Assembly (NCBI GenBank): GCA_016858145.1
Contig: JAEHOE010000101.1
Coordinates: forward strand, 1-64,000
DNA length: 64,000 nucleotides
Reading direction: 5' to 3'
Source of the DNA: Edaphochlamys debaryana
Lineage: Eukaryota; Chlorophyta; Chlorophyceae; Chlamydomonadales
Of this stretch, positions 25,023 through 35,555 are shown piece after piece. Made by a program: the position numbers and the translations under genes. The notes beneath the pieces are model-generated. The model saw only the letters and a program-made list of their open reading frames with translations, was not told where the DNA came from and did not search any database. Numbering within the stretch: the first letter of the stretch is position 1; each line of letters opens with the position of its first letter.

Positions 25023-25343
25023 ATGGTGGACGTAGCTGCTGTTGACGAGACGTTCAAGCGCTTACAAAGCCACAAGGGCGTCCTAGGCATCATAGTTATC
25101 AACGCGGACGGCATTGCTGTCCGCACGACCTTTGACAATGACCTGACCGTTCAATATGCGGCTCTGGTATCCCACTTCACCGTCAAGGCGCGCTCGGCTG
25201 TGAAGAAGCTGGACGGGGAGAACGACCTGCGCTTCCTGCGGATACGCTCCAAAAAGCACGAAATCATGATAGCGCCAGAGTTCGAGAAGTCGCACGAGTA
25301 CTACCTAGTGGTGGTACAGGATCCCTCTCAAGGGACGCTCTGA
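25023..25343 (+). CDS. DYNLRB: Roadblock/LC7-type dynein light chain (106 aa)
   Basis: Single-exon gene, ATG in context CACCATGG. The protein matches the roadblock/LC7 family along its whole length: an N-terminal helix ([14 protein letters not shown]), a strand with [12 protein letters not shown], the conserved QYAALVSHF helix, and [18 protein letters not shown]. Family members are about 96-105 residues; the few extra residues here lie near EFEKSHEYY and at the C-terminus. LC7 proteins form dimers that bind the dynein intermediate chains of cytoplasmic and axonemal dynein, so the product is expected in the cytoplasm and flagella. It is intronless, unlike every other intact gene in the window. 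Which algal LC7 paralogue it is (LC7a or LC7b type) cannot be decided here. Confidence 0.95.
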   Translation: MVDVAAVDETFKRLQSHKGVLGIIVINADGIAVRTTFDNDLTVQYAALVSHFTVKARSAVKKLDGENDLRFLRIRSKKHEIMIAPEFEKSHEYYLVVVQDPSQGTL

Positions 25344-26338
25344 GGGGGTTTGACGGGTGAAGGGGCCTTGGGGTGTATACATACACGCGTGGGAGCCCGG
25401 AAGACAGGGGTAGCGCGGGGGAGGCGGCCTGAGGGGAGGTTGCGGCCTGACGGACCACGATGTAGGGGTGCATATTACGGCGCGCGGAGCGTAGGCGCTC
25501 ACGGATGCTGAAGCCTGATGCTGTGGGGCCACATGGGGAGTGTGGCGGGCGGAGAGACAGGACAAGGACATGCATTAGTTTGGTAGGTCTGGGGGCTGGG
25601 CGGGGCCTGACGGAGGTCAGAGCGTGGGACCTGGGGGAGAGCCAGCAGCAGACGAGGTCTCCCTGGCATGCGGTTTGTGGTGACGCTTGGCATGCTAGAA
25701 AATGAAGCGGCGCGGTGCATGGCTGCCCAAGGGGCAGAGCCTTGCGGTTGCCCATGGGATGTGCTGGTCTGTAAGGAACCAACATGATGGCCAATTCTGC
25801 CTGGGCCTCGTTGACGTATGGGACCTCCAGGCTGTGCTCACAGCCAGGCTCTACATCGTACAGCTAGTCCTCCGAGCTTTCTTTCAGCCGGGCAAAGCGC
25901 TTGGGTTGTCGCGTCAGCGTGCTTGCCAGCCTGCAGGCGAACACCTTTCAGCCGTGGAGGTCGGTGTGTCAGCTTGGGGGTACGGGTGCCTGTCCATGGT
26001 AGGACACCAGCCAGGGATGATTTGGGCTAATGTGGACAAGGGTGTCTGTCCTCCTCAGGACAGGGAAAAGGGCCGAGCCCCAAACCCCGCGAGGCCGGGC
26101 AGCACTGGGGCCGCGCAATCAAGCACTACGCCCCACAGCGCACGGACTGAACCCACGCCGCCATAAGTTAGGGGCCTTCGCAACCCCGCAATACCGGACT
26201 TCGCCGGTTGGGTTGGGCGCAGCGACGCACACATGCACCCTCCAGAAGATAGAAAGAGAAGATGTCCGTCTCCAATCCGCTACTGCCCACACGCCACCCG
26301 CTACATCTCTCCCCTCCGCCGCCGCTGCTTTTGGGCGC
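25344..26338. other. Intergenic region, 3' flank of LC7
   Basis: No supported coding exon. A single TGTAA motif lies at 25770-25774. The stretch also includes the 3' side of the TnpB/Fanzor-like exons on the minus strand. Confidence 0.55.
25770..25774 (+). other. Candidate polyadenylation signal TGTAA for LC7
   Basis: TGTAA is the usual polyadenylation signal in Chlamydomonas and relatives. This copy lies about 430 nt after the LC7 stop, a plausible 3' UTR length. Most other genes in the window lack an obvious copy, so this is weak. Confidence 0.3.
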
Positions 26339-26646
26339 TCAGCCCGGGTCCACGGCCGGCGGCCGCTCCAGCGCGGCCGGCCGGCTGAAGCCCAGCAGCT
26401 TCAGCAGGAGCAGGATGCGGATCACATTGGCAGCGGAGACGTCGCGGTTCTGACGGGGCGTGGGCAGGGGTGCGGGTTAGTCTAGCCAAGTCCACCCAAG
26501 CAGCCCTCCGCACACCAACCCCGCCAAGCCCCAACGGACCGTCCCCAATCCACCCACCCACCCGCACCTACCCAGGTTGTGAAGCAACTGTTGCAGTCTT
26601 TCACCGACCAGGCCCGCAGATTATTTGGGCTTGCAACGCGCACAAC
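26339..26646 (-). pseudogene. TnpB/Fanzor-like C-terminus (zinc ribbon plus RuvC-III motif), fragment
   Basis: Two minus-strand exons join in phase: 26646-26572 (acceptor CTCCAG, donor GTAGGT) and 26449-26339 (acceptor CGTCAG, stop TGA). Together they read ...VKDCNSCFTTW-NRDVSAANVIRILLLLK... A CxxC followed within a few residues by NRDVxAAxNI is the signature of the second zinc-ribbon half plus the RuvC-III aspartate of TnpB (IS200/IS605/IS607) and of its eukaryotic relatives, the Fanzor RNA-guided nucleases. The first CxxC and the RuvC-I/II parts should lie upstream (26.7-27.7 kb, minus strand), but I could not assemble them. The element is therefore a fragment, a decayed copy, or a gene whose 5' exons I cannot see. 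The assignment rests on this motif only. Confidence 0.42.
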
Positions 26647-26652
26647 CTGGAG

Positions 26653-27735
26653 CAGCCAGCCAGTTCCCTGGGGACGCAGCCCCGCAGTGCCCAGCACTAC
26701 TTGCGTAATGGAGATCTGGGCGAGCAAGCGGCTGACCGATTTACGGCAAGAGCAAGTGTGCCTGCTGCTCAGGGCACGTGTACACAACGTGGATGGGGGC
26801 CTGCGTCAGTTGGGCTGAGACAGGGCAGAAAGGTCACGCCCACACCCGCTCTCACGCCGGTGGTGCTTGGTCGTGTCCGCGCCTTTCAAGATGAGGCATG
26901 ATGTATGTCTGAGAAGGACCTTACCCCCCCCCCTGGCCCCCGTGGACTATGGCCCCGCGGTGGCGGTTGCTAGCTTTCCACAGTTTTCAGCCCTCCCCGG
27001 TCCCCTCCCTGTGAACCGGCCGGGCCCTTGGGCGGCGCCCCTGGCCGGCCGCTGGTGGTGCGCTGGTGGCCGCGGAAGCGGTGGTGGCACATTGTGATGT
27101 CCTTGCTGGGGGCAGTTGAGAGCGTTACAGGCCACCAGGGACCTCGTTGACCGGGGGTGGGGGACGCTGCGTGTTGCCCGCTGAGTGGTCCTTGTGGCTG
27201 TCCAGCTGCGGTCGTGTGCAGTCCGTGTTGTTCTGGCCACGTCTCGCGCGGTATGTCACCTGCGTCTGATGCCTGCTGCTGTGTGCGGACAGACCCAAAC
27301 GGCCCACAGGCAAGCACACACCCGGTTCGGGCCCCGAACCGCCCGGGGCGGGCGTGGGGCTCAGCCCCAGCGCTGGGGCGCAGTCAGGACAGGGAGCGAA
27401 CACGTGCGTGGCCCCGTCCCTGGCTACGACCCGCTTGGGAGTGCGGGGCGGGGCCGCGGGGGGAAAGAGCGCAGCGATGGGCAAGGGCCTTCATAAACAC
27501 GGGGACAGGAGTCGTGTCCCCGGACGCCCCGACGGCACCGAGGGGTCCCATCGCCACATCAAGCCGGGTACGTCGAGCTCGGCGACACACGCTCATGCAG
27601 CACTCCTCCTCTTACAGCATAACACCGGCTCTGACCCCTCCGACTTCCTTCCTGCTCCGGCGCTTGCGTAGCCCGGGAGCACAACACCATGCCGACCGAC
27701 CCCGACAAATGAGAGCGCTCTTGTGACCCCTGCAA
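26653..27735. other. Region upstream of DA2-like gene
   Basis: It holds the promoter and leader of the DA2-like gene (+) and possibly decayed 5' parts of the TnpB/Fanzor-like element (-). On the minus strand around 27400 there is a CPDC-containing open stretch, but no phase-consistent join to 26646 was found. Confidence 0.4.
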
Positions 27736-30700
27736 ATGAGGGCCTTCTTGTGCGCCTGCTTTGGGCCTGCGCGGTCGAAGATACCGGAGGAGTTCTTGCG
27801 GCCGCAAGGACTTTATAGCCTGGAGCGGGTCGACCTGAAGAAGCTCAGACGGCTCATAAGGAACGAGCAACTAGCGCCGTGCCACCCAGGCGTGGAGGAG
27901 CCTGTAACGGGACAAGACGTAAGTTCTTCCGGGTGTTCTTTAGCCGGTTGAGCGGAAACGACCGGCATGACCAAACGCCTGCCCCCTCTCGCTCTTACCC
28001 TTCCCCCGCAGCTCGAAGTAAGTTTGGGTGCTACCCCGGACCAAGACAGGGGTGGTTGCTTCGTCTCTGGGTGGTCGCGACGTGGAAGCTGGGCCTGCTT
28101 GGAAGCGCACAGCCCTCGCGGGGGTTTCGCCCCTGGTCTTGGCTCTGGAGCTTCGGACTCGTGGTCGCAGAAGCGGCCGCAGCGAGGCTCGGAGTAGCAC
28201 CGGAACCCAGCGTTCTGGTTCAGCACGTACCCTGCGTCGAGACCCCGGTCCCACGGAGCGCCTCTCCTCCCCCCTGGGCTACTTTGCTGCTTGTTGCACA
28301 TCAGACATGCGTCTAGGCATAGCGCTGAGCCGGACGTCGCCTGCGGGCTGAACGTAGCCATCGCCATGCCGCGCGGAACGGTGTCGTTTTTACTCGCGCG
28401 AATCTCATTGCATTCCTGCGACACCAGTATCTAGCGTTTCAACTCGATGGGATTCTGGGACGGACACGGCGAGCTGTTCGCGACCGAGCGGCACACCGAG
28501 CGGCACAACGCAAGGCAGCAGCAGGAGCACTAAACCTGGTGAAGTTCACGCGCGGATGACCGCGACCACCGTGTCGGTTCCAACTCCAGCGGGAGACGTG
28601 CTGCCCTCCGCACGCAACGCTCCCACCGCCCCTGTCTTGCTTGTTGCCTTTTGCAGGAGTGCCCCATCTGCTTCCTGTACTATCCGGTGCTCAACAGCTC
28701 CCTGTGCTGCCAGAAGCGCGTCTGCACAGAATGCTTCCTCCAGGCAAGCCTCCGCCTCGGTCACCTGCCCCCACCTGCCCGCGTTATGGGAAACCGCTCA
28801 CAGCCGCTTGCACACTGTACAGCGCTTCGCGAGCCTGCTGATTACATATGTTGCCCTTGGCCCTTCACAACTTGTACAGGTGCAGACAAGCACGCCTCCC
28901 CACCAGCTGAGCTCATGCCCGTTCTGCAAAGTCATGCGGCCAACGGGCTACCTGGTCAAGGTAGGGGAGGGGGGCGGTGCGCTGCGAGGGAGATGCAGTG
29001 CACCACACGCACTTCCTATCAGGCAGCGTAACACCTTCTTTACGCCGTGGCTCACCTCGACGTGGCACTGCACCCGTCGCCCCTCCCCCCCGCGCTGTCC
29101 CCAACGGCGATGGAGGACTGCGCTCCACTATCGCGTTGTAGACCACACCTCGTGCTTGATTGATGGTAAATCCCGCCCTTGAAGCCAGCTGCCCCGCTCC
29201 ACCTTGCCGTGGCTGTGCAGCTGATTGGCGCCCGCACGGCTGAGGAGAAGGAGCAGGAGCGGGTGGAGGAGCAGAAGGTCATCGAGGCGCGCATCCGGGA
29301 GCGCGAGGTGCGATATGCGTTGGGCTGGGGCAGTTGGGGGACCCACGTCCTGGTTTTCCAGCTGCTGCTGGTTGAACAGCGGTTGGTCACAGCGACTTGA
29401 CAAAGGCGCGGGTGTTGCGCGCCGCTCGTGTGCTGTTGATAGCCGGGTTGTTTTGGACCCTATGCCTGGGGTGGCACCCTTCGGGAGTGAGGAGAGCTGA
29501 CCGCCGCGCGTGCCCGTCGTTCACTGTCGCGTCGCGCCCGGCCCGCAGGAGGAGGTGCGTCGGGACCAGGAGCGCGAGGCGCAGCGGCAGCAGCAGCCGC
29601 CTCCGCCGCCCGGCAGCGGCCGCGTGTCTGCGAGCGGGGCCCAGGCTGCAGCCGCTGGTCAGCAACACAGCTCGGCGACGGCTGCCGCCACCGCCGCCGT
29701 CGCTGCGGCGGCAGCCTCGCCGCTAGAGGCTGGGCGCGCGCCGCGCGGCTCTGCCACTGAGGTGCCGGGCGCTCCCGCGGGCGCAGCGGCGGCGGACGGG
29801 GCCACCGGGGCGGCGGGGCAGCCGCGGAGGTCGCAGAACGGCATTGGCTCCCACGCGGGCGCCGCGGGGGCGGCGGCGGCGGCCATGCACACCGCTGCGC
29901 AGCGCCGCGCAGCCGCTGGGGCCGGTGCTGGGCCTGGGGCAGGTGGGCCGGGCCCTGCCCAGGCCCACAACCCGCACGGCAACTACGGGCCGCCGAACGA
30001 GGTACGCTGACTGAGGGTTCGTTTGGGGCCGAAGGGAGAAAACCGTAAGAACTGCTACATGAAGGAAGCGGAGGCTTGGCGCCGTTATGTACTGAATCCC
30101 ATCTTGCCGCTCCCGTGCCCATGCCGCGCAGGCGGACGGCCCGGATGCTCACCCCCACCCGCACGCCCACCCCGGGGGCCACAACGCTCGTGGCGGGGTG
30201 AGCTGGTCGTCCAGCGCGTCCCTTTGCCATTCCCCGCTTCGGGCCCCGGACCCAGGGCTTGGCGTCTCGGCTGCCCTCTGCTCTCTCGCCGCCCTCATGC
30301 CGTGCCCCCGCCTTCACCCCCGCCTTCACCCCCCAGAGCCGGCGCTACCGCCTGACGGACTACGTGCCTGCGGGGGTGGTTGACATCGCCATGGGGCTGG
30401 ACGACATCAACGACCTCATGGTGGGGCCGGGGGTTGGATGGTTGGGGGTTTTCGGTTGGTAGTAGGGATGGTTGGGGGTTTGACTGGGCATGGGCTTGGA
30501 GGTGGGTTGGGGCTGTGGGCGGGGGCGGGCGCGGGGGCGGCGGGGTTGGGCAAAACTGTGGGCTGGAGGCAAGGCTGGGACGGGGCTAGGGTGGTGGTGA
30601 CTTATACCTCTCGATACTTTCCAGTGTCGGAAGGAGGACCCAAGCTCGTCTAGGCTGTCCGGTTAAACGGCAAGACTGGGAAGGGGCGAACTTATCATCC

Positions 30701-33700
30701 GTCTGTGTATGCCAGGACGGCCGGGTTTGAGCACAAGGAGGACGGGCGTTGGCGGCCAAGCCAGCGAGGGGAGAGGAAGGCCACCAACTGCAAAGCAGGC
30801 GTTCCAGGTTACCTCTTGTCAGACTGGGGGCTGTTGGCGTCCTGAAACCCCGTTGCGGCGCTCCCCTTCCGCGCGCAGCTGGAGCAAGCCATGTATGAGT
30901 CCCTGGCGGCGGGGGCGGCGGGAGGGCCGGCGGCGCCCGCTGGCGGCGGCGCCGGCGGCGGCACGGACACCACCCATGACGCGGCCCTGGCGGCGGCGCT
31001 GGCGGCGTCCCTGGCGGCCAACGAGGGCGGCGCTGCGGCGCAGGCGGAGCGGGGCGGGGCCGGCCACGCCTACGTGCACGGGCGAGGCCGGCAAGCAGGC
31101 CGCGGGTGCGTGGGCACTCTGGGCAGGGGGGCGTGTGGCCGTCAAGATAGGGTCGGAGCAGAAGGGTCTTGGGAAGGAGTTGCGGCTATGTGGGCAGTTG
31201 GCCTGAGGAGTTCTGGCGTTCAGCGAGACCAAAGCTTGCTGGTGACGCTGTCGGGTGCGACCCCCCTGTCGCTTCCGTACACATGCTGCGCTTACGTTTC
31301 CTCGCTTACGCGAGCAACCCCCAACGCACGTGCTGCACCCAACCGCAGGCACCAGCACCACCACACGCACGCGGCAGGGCAGGCCGGCGCAGCGGCGGCG
31401 GCGCACGGCTCCGCACGCGCTGGCGGCGGCGGCGGCGGCGGCAGCCACGGGGCCAACAGCGCGGCTGCGCGGCCCCCGCGCTCCGCATCCGCCGCCGCCG
31501 CGGGCTCTGCCGGCGCCAGGTCGGCGGCGCGTCCCAGCGGCGGCCGCGGCGGCTCGGCGCGCTCGGCGACGCACAGCGCCAGCGGCGGGGGCAACCGCGG
31601 GCTGCCGCTGACCGTAGCTCCGCTGACAGAGGCCGCCGTTGCGACCATTGCCCCGCCGACCCTTTCATCTGTCGCGTCAACCAACTCAACCGCCGCCGCA
31701 ACGGCCGGCCAGGGTTCGGGAGACGAGGACGACTTCGATGACCCCTTCGCTCCCAGCGTACGGCACTCGTCCAACCGCCTCAACCGCCGCAGCACCGGCC
31801 GCCGCGGCGCGCTAGACAGCGGCGCCAGCGCGGCCGGCGGCGGCGGCGGCGGCGATGATGACGACGACGGCGGCTTAGTCAGCCGTCGGGCAGGCGGCAG
31901 CGGCGCCCGCGGCGTGCGCTCCTCCTCGCCGGCGCCGCCGTCGGGTTCTTCGTCCCCCGCGGCCCCCGTCGACCTCGCCCTGCTGGCGGCCGCCGCCCGT
32001 TCCCTGGACGGGACCCACACGGGCGCTGACGACGGGCCGGGCCCGAGCGCGGAGGGCGGTACACCCGAGGACCCCACGCCTTCGGCTTGTGGGGCCCTGG
32101 CGTCTGCCCAAGAGGACGGGATTGAGCTGGTGGTGGTGGAGGAGGAGGAGGCCGGGAGAGCCGTGGGCGCGGAGTCCTCGGCCGGCCTGGTCGTGACGCC
32201 GGCGGCGGTGACTCCGGCCGTGGCCTCGGCGGGTCTCGGCCTGCTGCCGCACGCCGCGGGCTCCTCCGCGGTGCCCCCACTCGCATCCGCCGGCGCCGCC
32301 GCAGCGGCGCAGGCCACAGCCGCGGGGTTGCTGTCACCCAAGCGGCCGCCGCCGCCGCCGCCATCGGTCAAGCCCCAGCTCGTAACGCCGGCGCCGGCCC
32401 CGGCTGCAGCCACAGCCGCAGCCGCAGCCACTGCCGCAGCCGTAGGTGCAGGTGCAATTGCAGGCGCAGGTGTGGCCGACGTGGGCTGCGAGGCGGCAGG
32501 GCCCAGCGGCTCGGCTGCGCCTGAGCCCGCTTCGCCCAAGTCCGCCGCCGCGGAAAGCTCCGACCCAGAGTGCGAGCGCCGGCCGCTGCTGGGCCGCAGC
32601 TCGACCAGCGGCGGCGGCAACCTGGGCAGCGCGCCGGCGGACGGAGGCGGCAGCCGCACGCCAGGCCCGCCCAGCGTCGCGACGACGCTCTCGCCAGTGC
32701 CGTCCTTCAACGGCGGCGGCGGAGGCGCCGGCTCGTCGCTCCTGTGGCAGGCGGCTGGCGGCGCCGCCGGCGATGCCGCCAGCGGCGGCGCTGGGAGCGA
32801 CGTGTCGGTCCCCGGCGGAGGCAGCGCCGCTGAGCAGAGCCTCAACAACCCCCTCTACGATATCTGGTCGAACTCAAGCTCTGCCACCACTTGCAAACAC
32901 TCGGTGGGGGCCCACTCAATCGCCGGCGAGGCCGCCGCTCCCGCCACCGCCACCGCGCCCAGCGCTGCTGCTGCTGCTGCGACCGGTGGCTCCGGCAGCA
33001 CGGTGCGCTCAGCCAGCGGCAATTTATCCCTCGCATCCTCCTCGGGCGGTGTCGGCGCCTCCGGCGTGAGCCCACGGCTGCCAGCGGCCGAGACACCGCC
33101 GCGCGCGCTGCCGCCCGCGACGTCGTTCCGTGACCGTGGCGTCGCGCCGCCGCCAGAGCTCGACGTCACCGGCAGCAGCGGCGTCGCAGCCGGCGGCGGG
33201 GCTTTCGGCTCGCCCTCGGGCGTGCTGGCGGCAGCCAGAACGCCATTGACGGCACGGAGCGCAGGCGGCGGCGGCGGCGGCATCGGCAGCTGCGTCGTGA
33301 GCCCGTCCGGAGTCTTCCCCGCGACCACGCCGAGCCCCAGGCTGGGCCTGCCGCCGCTGGCGGCGGCGGCGGCGGCAGCGGCAGCGGCAGGGGCAGGGGC
33401 AGTCACGACAACGGCGGCGGCGGCGGGCGCCTCCGCCAGCGCCACCACGGACGTCACGGTCAAAGCGCTGGCGGCAGAGCTGCTCCGACATGCTGGCGGC
33501 AGCAGCGGCGGGGCTGGCGGCGGCGGTGACGGCGCCGCCGGCGGCCGCCGCCAGGGCTCTGGGTCGGGCTCCAGCTCCGGCGGGGGCTCCGAGGCGGTGG
33601 TGGTGGCCATGGTGATGCAGGTGGGCGGGAGGGGGAGCGGGGGGAGGGGAGGAGGGCCGCGAGGGGCCGGAGGGGTAGCAGCCGCGGCAGCGAGGTGCCA

Positions 33701-34247
33701 ACATGCTCGCCCCGGGGCTGATTGGAAGCGGGATGGTAAGAGCGGCCCTATCCCTCATCCTTTGGGCATCCTCGGGGCTTGGTTTTGGGCAGCCCTGAGG
33801 CTTACAACCCCGCGTGCCCCTTCACCCCAGGCGCCCGCGCCTTTCCCGGGCCCCCTCCCGGCCCACACGCCTGGAGCGCCAGCGTTCGTGGAGAACCCAG
33901 ACGGCAGCCTTCAGGTCCTGCTCCCGCCGCCGCCGCCACCCGCCGCCGCCGCGCCCGCGCCCGTGCAGCAGGCGACGGTGGGCGCCGACGGCTACGCTGA
34001 CTACGCCCTGGACGAGCTGCAGCCCGTGGAGGATCTGCCGTACGCTGACTACAGCTTGGACGAGCAGGCGCCTGCCCACCAGCAGCAGCAGGGCTCGGGA
34101 GGTGCGGGGGCGGCGGCAGCGGGTACGGCGTCGGATGCCGCGCTGGTGAACGCTCTGGCACAGGCCGATGCCACCCTGGTTGCGATGCTCGCTGAGAGGG
34201 ACGCAAGGGTAGCGCAGGCTGTGTCGCGGCACGGCTTGGGACGCTAA
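27736..34247 (+). CDS. DA2: DA2/GW2-like RING-type E3 ubiquitin ligase (1320 aa)
   Basis: Exons: 27736-27918, 28012-28017 (6 nt), 28657-28743, 28880-28960, 29221-29307, 29549-30001, 30132-30197, 30337-30420, 30879-31105, 31349-33620, 33831-34247; all phases close. The N-terminus matches plant DA2/GW2 and fungal SIP5: [22 protein letters not shown], then a RING finger beginning [12 protein letters not shown] (Cys 65, 68, 80/81, 86, 89, 105, 108). The conserved helix [15 protein letters not shown] and a short [15 protein letters not shown] motif follow. DA2/GW2 attaches ubiquitin to growth regulators and limits organ or cell size in plants; the algal role is unknown. Plant DA2 starts MGNK (myristoylation); this protein starts [10 protein letters not shown] and has no Gly2. 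About 900 residues of Ala/Gly/Ser-rich disorder follow, about twice the plant length. The intron after 28743 has a GC donor (CAG|GCAAGC). Confidence 0.92.
28012..28017 (+). other. 6-nt microexon encoding Leu-Glu
   Basis: The sequence CTCGAA is flanked by CCCCCGCAG and GTAAGT. Joining it to the exons on either side gives QD-LE-ECPICF, matching the [12 protein letters not shown] of plant DA2 as recalled from the family. Skipping it would keep the frame but delete the two conserved residues just before the first zinc-binding cysteine. Confidence 0.85.
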
Positions 34248-34700
34248 GCGTGAGGAAGCGTGCCTCCGACTTGAAGGCTTCGGGGGAAACGGCAATGGCT
34301 TTATTGCATCTTTACATACTCACCGAGGGCAGGATGTGGGGGTGCCATGGATGCAGGGATGGTTTGCAGGGTGATATGCTGCACGGCGGGTGGGTGCGCG
34401 TTTATGGAAACCAGTATCTGGCACTGAAGCTCTTTGCGTGCAGACGAGCGATGGGGGTGCATCGCATAGTGCGCGTTTCGTTAACCCCTAGCAGGCTTCG
34501 CGTCGTGTGCTGCTGAGGATTCATGGCGTTTGGCGGGTCTGGAAGTGTATCGCAGGACTGAGGTGCGCTCGAGAATCTGGGGTCTGACGGCCCCGCTTCA
34601 TATGCAGGCCCCTGGCCATCCCCGGCAGGTTGCATGGATGCGCATCAGCGCAGGGCGTGTGGTCTACTGACATTCGGGTAGGGCGCTAGCCGCTAGGAGC

Positions 34701-34893
34701 CATGCATTCGAGTGCGCGCAGACTCGACGCTGCGCTGCACTTTGATCACAGGTGGGCCAACGCGCTCTAGGGGACTGCGCGCGCGGCTGCCCCTAGGTTA
34801 GCCCCTGCCTCGGCGATGCACATCGCTGGCACCCTGCCTTCTTCTTGCGTTGCAGCAGCGGTTACGTCCACGCGCTCAACTGCATCCCCGGCA
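34701..34893 (+). repeat. Diverged dispersed repeat, copy A
   Basis: This stretch aligns with 51376-51620 in the same orientation. Shared blocks include GGCCAACGC, CTAGGT, GCCCCTGCCTC, a GATGCACA/ATCGCTGGCACC-type block, and GCGTTGCAG followed by an in-frame-conserved exon start. Identity is well below 100 percent with several indels. Confidence 0.7.
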
Positions 34894-35293
34894 TCGTCCT
34901 GAATACGCTGCGCGACCCGTGCGAGTACAGACCCCCCAGCCGGTAATGCGACACGTGTGGGAATGCATGCCGGTGCAAGGCTGCAGCCAGCTAGCTGCTG
35001 TATCGGCTGCTAGCAGCCAGCACTCAACAACGCTCACACCGCATTGCTGCCAGTTGCTTCAGACAACGACTGCTACTACGGCTCACACGTCCCACCCCGT
35101 GTACAGCTGAATCCACGCTTGCAGGGGAAGCCGCGGGCACTCGCACGCACTGTGCCGTGGACATCGACGGCTCGACACCAAGAGTGGTTCAACTGCGCCC
35201 GTGGTCACCATCGTCCGCGCATACCGCTCCGTACGGTGCCAGGAAGCCTTGCTGCTTGCGTACTACATGGGGGCTGTGCCCACCATCCCCTGA
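34856..35293 (+). pseudogene. Remnant of an unrecognised (possibly SET-like) gene
   Basis: After the acceptor GCGTTGCAG, 34856-34942 reads SGYVHALNCIPG...RDPCEYRPPSR up to a GTAATG donor. Further on are exon-like strings: CYYGSHVPPRVQLNPRLQ at about 35050-35125 and PVVTIVRAYRSV...EALLLAYYMGA at 35192-35290, ending in TGA. The last resembles the end of SET domains (VVTI..R.I..GE.LL.DY), but the pieces do not join in one frame. I read it as a decayed gene copy; the SET idea is speculative. Confidence 0.25.
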
Positions 35294-35489
35294 AGAGGGC
35301 GAGCTCCGGACGTCGCAATCAGACTTCCCACAGTCGGTCACGCCACCGCTCCGACGGCCTGACGGCCCACCGTCCCCGGGCTCCTTTCAGCCACCCCACA
35401 GATGCTCCACCGGACACCACGCCTGAGCGGGTCGGCGCCTCTGCCAGCGCTGCAGCCACCCCCGCGCTGCACGCTGCAGCCTATCGCCT

Positions 35490-35545
35490 CTACTCTCCCG
35501 CAGCAGCCCTCTCCCGCAGCAGTCCTCTCCCGCAGCAGTCCCCTC
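35490..35545. repeat. 16-bp tandem repeat, about three copies
   Basis: The unit CTCTCCCGCAGCAGTC is repeated about three times just beyond the stop codon of the Era-like gene, in its 3' UTR. Confidence 0.9.
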
Positions 35546-35555
35546 CAGCCGAGGG

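Larger units (their letters stand above)
34248..35555. other. Intergenic region between convergent DA2-like and Era genes
   Basis: It contains both 3' flanks, a diverged repeat shared with 51.4-51.6 kb (34701-34893), and exon-like remnants at 34856-34942 and 35192-35293. A 16-bp tandem repeat occupies 35490-35545. Confidence 0.6.

Noticed and set aside
25702..26166. 154-codon plus-strand frame downstream of LC7
   Set aside because: It begins at an ATG but resembles no family, has no clear splice sites and contains low-information composition. It probably overlaps the LC7 3' UTR.
31292..32848. 518-codon open frame antisense to the DA2-like gene
   Set aside because: It lies opposite the Ala/Gly/Ser-rich exon 31349-33620; very high GC removes stop codons from all frames. 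It has no recognisable domain and crosses a well-supported exon.
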